A stretch of 64,000 nucleotides of DNA from Dicyema japonicum (Eukaryota; Dicyemida; Rhombozoa; Dicyemidae): NCBI GenBank assembly GCA_011109175.1, contig RDEW01000004.1:1697355-1761354 (forward strand), given 5' to 3'. Position numbers and translations under genes: made by a program. Shown piece after piece: positions 57,425 to 64,000 of this stretch. The notes beneath the pieces were generated by a model. It ran no database searches. It was not told where the DNA came from and was given only the letters and a program-made list of their open reading frames with translations. The first letter of the stretch is position 1, and every line of letters starts with the position of its first letter.

Positions 57425-60400
57425 TTCAAAAAGCAAAATAAAACGCTCTTTGTATGCAGTGTAATACTATCCTTCCAGTCCATAGAGGAGTGATGGAATG
57501 ATCGTACGTGAAAAAATAAATAAAAACATATTCGTTTCGAGTCTCAATTTCCTCATACACAAAATCGCATGGTATGCTTTCTTCCTTTTGAAAATCGCAC
57601 AATATGCTCCCAGATTTCTCAAAAGCTGTTCCAAGATATTTCAAGGAGCTCACAATGTTGATTCCTCATATGGAGTTTTTCTGATTTCCTTTACCATTCC
57701 GACTCAAAAACATCATTGCACTAGATTTTTCTTCTGACAGTTTTAACCCATGAAGACCGCGCCAGTCTTTTATCTCTTCCATGTACACATTGAGTCTCCT
57801 CTCTGAGATCATGCTCGATCTCGACACATCAGACAGTAGCACGTCGTCTGCGTAAATCAGAGATCTCGTACTCGGTGTACACGGAGACGGGAAACCGGCC
57901 ATTAGAACATTAAACAATAGAGGGCTCAAAATTGATCCTTGTGGGACTCCTCCTCTCTTCAATAATATCATATTTGAAAAATAGCGTCCGCGTCTAACAT
58001 AGGAATTTTTATGTACACTTTCACCCAATTCACTAGTTCTTTAAACTCCCCGTCCGAGATAACTAATCGATTATGGCTCTGTTGTTATTACTGTCAAATA
58101 AATGCTTTTAATATGTCGAGACATATGATATTCAGAGACATTTGATTCTGTGGCTTTGCATAACTCGGAGTTGAGATGAAATAAGCAATCACCGCATGAC
58201 CGTCCTGGGCGAAAACCAAATTGATTATTTCTGAAGTAATCTTCTATTTCCAGCTGATTTTTAAGCCTCCAGAAGACAATTTTTCCATGATTTTTGAAAT
58301 TGACCGAATCAGGCTGATCTGACGGTAGCTAGCAGGATCATTCTTCGGTTTTCTTGTCTTTGCTACCATCCGTACAATAGTCTTATTCCATTCGTGTGGA
58401 ACATGACCAATTTTTATGCATGCGTTGAACATTTCTATAAAATTTCTGGGTATTCTTTGAAAACCCTAGCTTTGATAAAATCACTGCCCGGAACTTTATT
58501 CTTGACAGCTCTTATTGCTATCTTTAGCTCTTCTAGAGAGATCTCTATAAGCGCTGTTTTCTCGGACAATGGTTCGTAACGAGTTTTCTCCGCGATGACA
58601 TCATCGTCCACATCAAATATCTTTTTTAAGCTGTGTCTCAAAAACTAGAGGTATTTCTTCTTCAGCATAGTAGGTACCATCCGGTTTCTTGAGAGCAATC
58701 TTGTTTGCGATTGACTCTGGGTTTCTCACTCTTATACCTTCTAGAAAGAGGGATTGTGGTTGCTTAGCTTCCGTAGTTGAGAGTTCCACTTATTCTCATT
58801 CCAACTTTTGAATTGTTCCGACAACTACGTTTGTAGTTTTTTATGAGACATGACTAAGCGGTCTTGTGGGTCTACGCATTTCCTCAGTTTAGTTCTTAGA
58901 TTATTTCTTTTCAACACAATATTCTTGATGTGCCATGGAATAAGGACAACAGTATCGTTTCTTGAGTATATTTTTTTAGCAAAGTTATTCAGAAAGTAAT
59001 AATATCAGATCCGTGCCAATATCAGGAAGAGTAATTGGTACGTCGGCGTATTCTGAAATAGCAAGGGAAATCAAGAAGACACCAAGCTTGTCACCCCCGT
59101 AGGGAGAGAAATGGTTATCCTCCTTTGATGTAAAAACCTTTACCCCTAGGAGTCCAGATAGCTTCTTCAAGAGCTTGCCATCCCTGTTACTCTTCTTGCA
59201 GCCAAAGGATGTGCTCTTGGAGTTGAGATCACTTCCCAGTATGGCCATCGGGTTTTCACGAAGAACTGGGAGATATCTCCGGTACATTCGCCCAAGGATT
59301 TGGAGTACATACCGCCAATTGCGAGCCATCCGTCGACATAACGAACATCAATGGAGACAAACTCACAACAAATTGATGAAACAAATCTGGGATTCCTTGT
59401 CATTAAATGACACCGATAAAAATTGATGACCAGTCCTTGGAATAGCCCTTTCTTTCCAGTATAAAGATATCGATTCGAAACCCGAGAGTACTGTATTCTC
59501 ATTTGACTTCATCTTCGAATCGTTGACAATTATTATATCAGATTACTCGGCATTCGCCAGAGAAGCTAGCTCGTGATGCCTCCTCAAGTGGAGGCCTGAT
59601 CTCTTCAGGACCAGAGCCACCACTTGCAGTAAATCCAAGTTTATCTTATCACACTCTTCGTTTAGACGGTTAATCACATATGTAAGTTCTCTCGATTGTC
59701 TTTCAGATGCCCCTGAATAGATTCCCAGCAGGACTTTTTTAGCTTCTCCTCCAGGTATTCTTTATCCACAATTGGCTTTTTCTGTGTTGGATTCATAATA
59801 TCGTATTTTTGAGGTCGATTTTTGATTATTGCGTCCTGCTTGTTTTCACTTGACTTCGTATCTAGGTAATGTGGCAGAAAAGGATTTTCTCTTCTCCTCC
59901 ATGTTCCTAACCCATGACATTCGGTTCCTTTTCCTGTGGAGGCCACGGCTTCCCTGGCCACCGGACAACCACCATAATTCGTTCAGTGATAACCAGACCC
60001 GCAGTTGATACAGGATCTTCAATTGTTCGGTTCTGGGCACTCCGGGGAACTATGTGGTCCTCCACATAAAAAAACATCTCTTTGCCCATTGCAATATGTC
60101 CGAAATATTGACAATTAAAGCATCTTGGGGGTGGTCTTCTGGCCCACTCACAATCGATTTCCATCCATCCAATGACAAGACCCAGGCGTATCAAGCTTCT
60201 GCCCTTGACTTTAAGTTCATCTTCACAACAAGGAGTTTTCTTCCATTCCTTATAATACGTTTCACCGACTCAGTTGGAGCAATTTCTTTCATGTATGCCA
60301 TAAGTTCGTCTTCTTCAATCCATATTGGCACATTATTTAGAACAATTTTCGAAAGCCTCTCTTTGAGTTCGATCATCTTGTGGTTTCCCTTCCCGAAAGG

Positions 60401-60600
60401 AGAAAATAGATTAGTCTCTTCAATGAATGAGATTTTATCTGACTCTTCTTTAAACTCCAATCGGAAAATCCCGGGACCTTCTCCAGTTACTCTGGCGTTT
60501 TTCAGTGATTTCAATCAACATAACAGGTTTGCAAGTTTAATACTCCCCATGCTCTTGTCTATAACCGAAAGTTCAACTGTTAACCTCTGTCGACTCCACT
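57425..60600 (-). pseudogene. APE-type LINE, near full length
   Basis: Minus strand, 5' to 3'. ORF1-like part: an RRM-like segment near 60514-60191 (GPGIFRLEFKEESDKISFIE, then KLLVVKMNLKSRAEA) and a zinc-knuckle start (WARRPPPRCFNCQYFGHIA) at about 60140. Endonuclease at 59500-58990 (VSIDVRYVDGWLAIGGMYSK, then NPMAILGSDLNSKSTSFGC). RT at 58641-57426: RAVKNKVPGSDFIKARV, then HVPHEWNKTIVRMVAKTRKP, YRQISLIRSISKIMEKL, GVPQGSILSPLLFNVLM (motif B), SLIYADDVLLSDVSRS (motif C) and SSLKYLGTAFEKSG. Motif A is not seen intact. Many frame breaks make it inactive. It is the most complete LINE here and lacks the KMRxLLExxGIT end. Confidence 0.85.
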
Positions 60601-60929
60601 CTGGTCGCTGATTTGGGTTTATCTTTCACAGTTAACGGTTCCAGAGACAGATCCTTAATGCTTTCAATACATTCTTCTTTAAAACCTCTCCAGAGGTGGC
60701 CTTTTTGATTTTAGTAATCCTCTTTGTAGGAGCTTTTTTAACGACAGCATAACCAACTATTGATAATAGTATTCGAATTGCCTTTTTTACTATTTCTCTT
60801 TTATTATTTTAATTAATAATATTAATAAAATTTTTTCGATTATCCTTATCTTCGTGAAAACCAGGCGTTATGTGATCAACATGTCTCATGTTAGGCCCAT
60901 TGGCATCTAATAAGGATCTCTCATTTATA

Positions 60930-61000
60930 CTTCATGGAGGGTTTCCCACAACTCGGATGTGGAATGACTTTTTCTATAGAAAAGACGTTTTACTCCGATC
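60930..61000 (+). repeat. Family B partial copy
   Basis: ACTTCATGGAGGGTTTCCCA, then CAACTCGGATGTGGAATGAC, resembles the 3' half of family B. Confidence 0.4.
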
Positions 61001-61158
61001 TTAGGTGCTGAATTTTAATTGCTCCGCCCCACCAAATCAAATCGATGACGCCTGAGAACGTACTGTTTTGACTGTTACGTTCTCGTTAACCACCCGTTTC
61101 TATCACTTGAAGGGTCATGGTGTTAATAAATAAATTGATCGTTGAATAAAAACAGTGG

Positions 61159-61437
61159 ACTAAATAACCTCCATCTCAAAAAATAAGCAGTGTGAAACTC
61201 ATGAACCCGTATTGAGTCTAATTTTAGAGTCCACTGAGAGTGAGGACTACTTCATAGAAAGTCAAGAGTGAGACTTAATTCCAGTAAATACCACCTTTGG
61301 TAGTATTAGTAGTAACCCTAGAAAACCTAAACCTACACTCGTAAGGTCTGAGCATTCTTATAGAGCTAACAAGGATACTTTGTATCAGAAGAGATCAAAA
61401 AAGGAGGATTGTCAGTATAAGGCTTTGGAGACTTTCT
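61159..61437 (+). other. Unrecognised open frame with one TGA
   Basis: About 92 codons, open apart from a single TGA near 61270. It reads NKQCETHEPVLSLILESTES, EDYFIESQE[TGA]DLIPVN, FGSISSNPRKPKPTLVRSEH and YQKRSKKEDCQYKALETF. It is charged and low in hydrophobics, with no known domain and no clear start. Confidence 0.3.
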
Positions 61438-61439
61438 AA

Positions 61440-62430
61440 CAAAACCACGTCAGGGGGATGCAAAGTTTTCAAGCGACCATAACCCGGTTTGTTGAAACTC
61501 AGATGACCTATCTGTGTGTCACGATGTTCTACAACGTTTAAGAACCTATTCGAAGGGGGACTGGCTTGGTGTTAGCGCGTTTGTGGACGACAGTTCACAT
61601 GGTCTCGCCGTTGAAAATTTTTCGATCGATAAGGCAGAGTATTGACTTCAGTTATTTTGAAAGCCGAGACTATCTTAGCACGTCCTGCCAGTTATCAAAA
61701 AACAAGATGCCTTAAAGAAAACCCGAATGCAATGTGAGGACTCTGTATCGTCTTTACGTTTCCATATTCAAGAATATCGCAGTTAGCTACAGACACAAGT
61801 GGAACCGTCTCGTTGGATCACTGCCAAAAAAGTTCGTGTGCCACCTTCTGGAAAACGTAAGAAGTATCAACAGTCTTATCAACGAGGATGGCAGCGGGGG
61901 ATCACTCAGTCCCCCACAATCTACTTAGAATCAAGCGAATAAATTATAAAGCACTACATTGCTATAAGGACAATCCAAAAACCACACCCCTATTACCTAT
62001 TTCACACCGGTTGAGGTCGATGATTCCGTACTTCACTACGGACAACTAGTGCCGGTGGACCCGATGAGTTATCACCGATTTACCTTAAACATCACGGAAC
62101 GCGGTATTTCAAGGTTTTTTCAAGGTCATTGAATACGCCTGCCATATGGAGTCCTATTCCAAACTCAATAAACGAAATTCAATCAAACTGAGAACTACAC
62201 GTTTGCATCCTACAATATTAAAACCCACTTCCCACTCTCCTTTCAGAGGAGTCCACGAGGAACCATGATCATAGATTCCAGAGTTTCGGCAAAGAACTTG
62301 GAAACCCATTGGGCCATTGCTCGAGCAGAGGAATATCGATCGGTCCCTACAGAAGGACACCCCGACGGTTGGGACATTGGAAGACTACGCAAGGATGATC
62401 ATGGAATTAATGGAAGATGGATCACTTAAT
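61440..62430 (+). other. Run of short coding-like frames
   Basis: Successive plus-strand frames read SVCHDVLQRLRTYSKGDWLG (61510 on), RLYVSIFKNIAVSYRHKWNR (61745 on), EVDDSVLHYGQLVPVDPMSY (62014 on) and AKNLETHWAIARAEEYRSVP (62290 on). No family is recognised. They could be exons with tiny introns or a decayed gene; I could not build a convincing spliced model. Confidence 0.2.
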
Positions 62431-62469
62431 TAGTGTTTTAACATCTTTCTTGGCGTTCTCAAATAATAA

Positions 62470-62721
62470 TTAATAGAAATTTAATCGTCTTCTATGGATC
62501 ATGTAATCGACAGTTTCTTGATCTGGAAACCCATTTGCATCACACGTGACTAAACGGTTAAAATTATTCATGGTAATGGAAAATCGTTTGCAACTACTCC
62601 ATCGAGCTTCCATGATTTCAATCGAGGTTGACGAACACCTCATCCTCTTACGCTGTTCTGTTTGATGTTCTGGAGCCCCGGGAAGAGAATTAGTTGTAAA
62701 AATGATTTTTATCAATTTCAA
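62470..62721 (-). CDS. Hypothetical 83-codon frame
   Basis: Starts MKLIKIIFTTNSLPGAPEHQ and ends VDYMIHRRRLNFY. It has SCKRFSITMNNFNRLVTCDA with two cysteines and no domain I recognise. It lies head to head with the four-TM gene, about 100 bp apart. AT-rich flanks on both sides fit intergenic sequence. Confidence 0.3.
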   Translation of the reverse strand: MKLIKIIFTTNSLPGAPEHQTEQRKRMRCSSTSIEIMEARWSSCKRFSITMNNFNRLVTCDANGFPDQETVDYMIHRRRLNFY

Positions 62722-62822
62722 AATTCATAAATTTCGTTTTGTTAATTAATTTATATATTTGTATAAAAATACATTTTATTCATAATATAATTCTCTCAGA
62801 TCAACAAATTAATTATTCTAAC

Positions 62823-63409
62823 ATGAAAATAATAGGTCTTATGTGTCAGCTAAAATATAGGCATTTTATTCTTCTGTCTGGGTCTGGTTGTGTCCTTCGG
62901 AATATCCATTAGTTTGTACGCCACTGGTAAACTTTCTGAGTATTTTAAGGATTCAAGCTATCCGGCAGATGCCCCATGAATCCTGTGGTACCCAGGATTA
63001 CGATTTCAATAGGAATATTGGGCTTCGCGTTCGGGTTTGTTATTTTCTCCTCTTCATTTGACGCTATCTCTGCAAAAGGAAAAAACAAGACCAAATTTGT
63101 TGTTGGATGTGATATTGTCCTCTTCTTATTTTCCACTATTGCCTTTCTTATGTGCATTTCAAGTAAGCTTTCCTTCCATTTTAAGATGTGGTCTTGATCT
63201 CGAGACGACCAGTTGACCTTTTAAACGACAAATTCGCTTTGAGTAACGGTTACATCATTGACCCCAAATTTTGTGATTCCACCTCGTATTCCATCATATT
63301 TTATTTGTCTATCATACAATCTGCGCTATTGATTTCTTTCATTATTTACATCTCCGCGTGGTGTTGGTTCGACAGAAAACAATTCATGAGGCTAACCGTC
63401 AGAAGATGA
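62823..63409 (+). CDS. Four-transmembrane protein with ultra-short introns
   Basis: Exons are 62823-62835, 62861-62926, 62950-63162 and 63186-63409. The introns are 25 nt (GTCTTA...AATATAG, weak donor), 23 nt (GTAAAC...TTTTAAG) and 23 nt (GTAAGC...TTTTAAG). The joined frame has 171 residues and no internal stop, while none of the unspliced frames covers it. TM segments: residues 3-24 (IIGILFFCLGLVVSFGISIS), about 41-62 (ITISIGILGFAFGFVIFSSS), 76-102 (VVGCDIVLFLFSTIAFLMCI) and 132-158 (SIIFYLSIIQSALLISFIIY). Short loops hold GRCP and PKFCDSTS. The layout recalls small tetraspan families such as TMEM179, but this is a weak resemblance only. It is probably a live gene. The N-terminal exon is the least certain part. 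Confidence 0.7.
62927..62949 (+). other. 23-nt intron, four-TM gene
   Basis: GTAAAC...ATTTTAAG. Splicing after ACT G gives YATG|FKLSGRCPM and carries the frame into the next TM segment. Unspliced, the frame meets a TGA at 62977. Confidence 0.75.
63163..63185 (+). other. 23-nt intron, four-TM gene
   Basis: GTAAGC...ATTTTAAG, the same length and 3' end as the preceding intron. Splicing turns ...LMCIS|N|VVLISRRP into one frame and keeps TM3 whole. Confidence 0.8.
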
Positions 63410-63784
63410 CTTTACTAATCTGCCTTTATTGACATGATTTTTCTTATATTTGAGGGATATTAGCTTATTTTGGAAGCCGACAATTGGCATAAGCTCGGTC
63501 TCCCTTGTAGGTCTTGGAGTACTTATTTTCCTGATGACATTTCTCTTCTCCTTAAAACAGTGATCCTGGATCAATAAAGGTCTTCCTCAGATGTTGGATT
63601 CCCATGGATAATGGCCGCTCCAAGGCCCTGTCGAAACCATGTTTGTTATAGATTTTTCAAATTCTTTTGATGGCGGATACACCAAAAATACAAGAAATGT
63701 ATAGTTCTTTGGATCGGTATGTCTCTTGCATTTGATTCTGTCCACAGAGTCATACTCATTAAATTTGTAAACCTTCCACGACAC
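63392..63784 (-). CDS. Unrecognised 130-codon frame with one TGA, convergent to the four-TM gene
   Basis: Two segments (63784-63587 and 63574-63392) are in the same frame and separated only by a TGA: HYPWESNI[TGA]GRPLLI. The product begins MSWKVYKFNEYDSVDRIKCK and includes FLVFLVYPPSKEFEKSITNM, then KEKRNV, and TRETELMPIVGFQNKLISLK. It is basic with no recognised domain. Its 3' end overlaps the four-TM gene's 3' end by 18 bp. Confidence 0.35.
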
Positions 63785-63864
63785 GGATGATGTTATAATG
63801 ATCCCTTTGATGATAGAAGATATCTAGCAGTCAATTTGGGAAATTCTACCTCTAACTTTTTAAA

Positions 63865-64000
63865 CCACAAAGGGAGTTCCACGAGGAGACTCTCTGTTCC
63901 CTATTCTTTTCGCTATTTATCTTGAGTTGAGAGACTTCAGAGCGTCAATTAAAGGCTAATGAAGTGGTTTATGAGGTGATTTGCATTTTATTTGACGATA
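63865..64000 (+). mobile_element. Non-LTR RT fragment cut by the window end
   Basis: KGVPRGDSLFPILFAIYLEL, then RDFRASIKG, is RT motif B of the GVPQGDSLSPLLF type. After two stops and a shift, VICILFDD at the very end would be the xxDD box. The element continues beyond the window. Confidence 0.7.

Noticed and set aside
1-64000. Bacterial or organellar origin
   Set aside because: Spliceosomal introns, U2 snRNA, non-LTR retrotransposons and pogo/MULE/hAT elements exclude it; no operons or ribosome-binding patterns seen.

Overview
The window reads as one contiguous piece of a small, AT-rich eukaryotic, probably animal-type genome that is saturated with old mobile elements. Evidence for a eukaryote is direct: a full-length U2 snRNA gene (56948-57136, minus), a beta-tubulin gene copy interrupted by two canonical GT-AG introns, spliced membrane-protein genes, APE-type and REL-endonuclease-type non-LTR retrotransposons, and pogo, MULE and hAT DNA transposons. 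The introns are remarkably short. Those in the tubulin copy are 30 and 31 nt, those in the four-TM gene 23 and 23 nt (plus a weaker 25 nt one), and those in the DHHC-like gene 22 and 25 nt. Among animals, dicyemid mesozoans are known for introns of this size, so a dicyemid-like source is my best inference. Microsporidia and some rhizarian parasites also have very short introns and cannot be excluded from sequence reading alone.

Layout. 1-9.8 kb: AT-rich repeats, a tRNA-like remnant, a SINE copy, a short hAT element and weak unrecognised coding remnants. 10-13.7 kb: repeat family A, REL-type and LINE 3' fragments. 13.8-19.1 kb: a broken R2/NeSL-like retrotransposon split by a 2.3 kb FLYWCH/MULE transposon. 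20.1-20.9 kb: a DHHC-like membrane gene. 21.4-24.9 kb: a LINE lying between inverted repeats, next to a 95-bp tandem array. 25-31 kb: a near-complete REL-type element and several fragments of the same family, one carrying a SINE insertion. 31.4-36.6 kb: LINE endonuclease and RT remnants. 36.6-37.7 kb: beta-tubulin pseudogene. 38.8-39.2 kb: possible spliced exons of an unrecognised gene. 41.0-42.8 kb: a pogo/Tigger transposon with both ends and TA target duplication. 43-50 kb: CCCACGTGG-bearing repeats, two hAT elements with 8-bp target duplications, and LINE pieces. 50-57 kb: LINE and REL fragments. 56.9-57.1 kb: U2. 57.4-60.6 kb: a broken but complete-looking LINE (ORF1 with RRM and zinc knuckle, endonuclease, RT). 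61-64 kb: unrecognised open frames, an intact four-TM gene with tiny introns, a convergent open frame, and an RT fragment at the window edge.

Functionally the window is a transposon graveyard with a few host loci: U2, the four-TM gene, the DHHC-like gene and possibly one or two more. Almost every RT and transposase frame is broken by stops or frameshifts. The least damaged mobile ORFs are the pogo transposase (one frameshift, one stop) and the 25-27.5 kb RT. The recurrent families are: family A (about 250 bp, at least six copies), family B (hairpin-rich, five copies), family C (short GTGG-rich motif, three copies), LINE 3' ends that all stop at the same point, and REL-2 pieces (at least ten).
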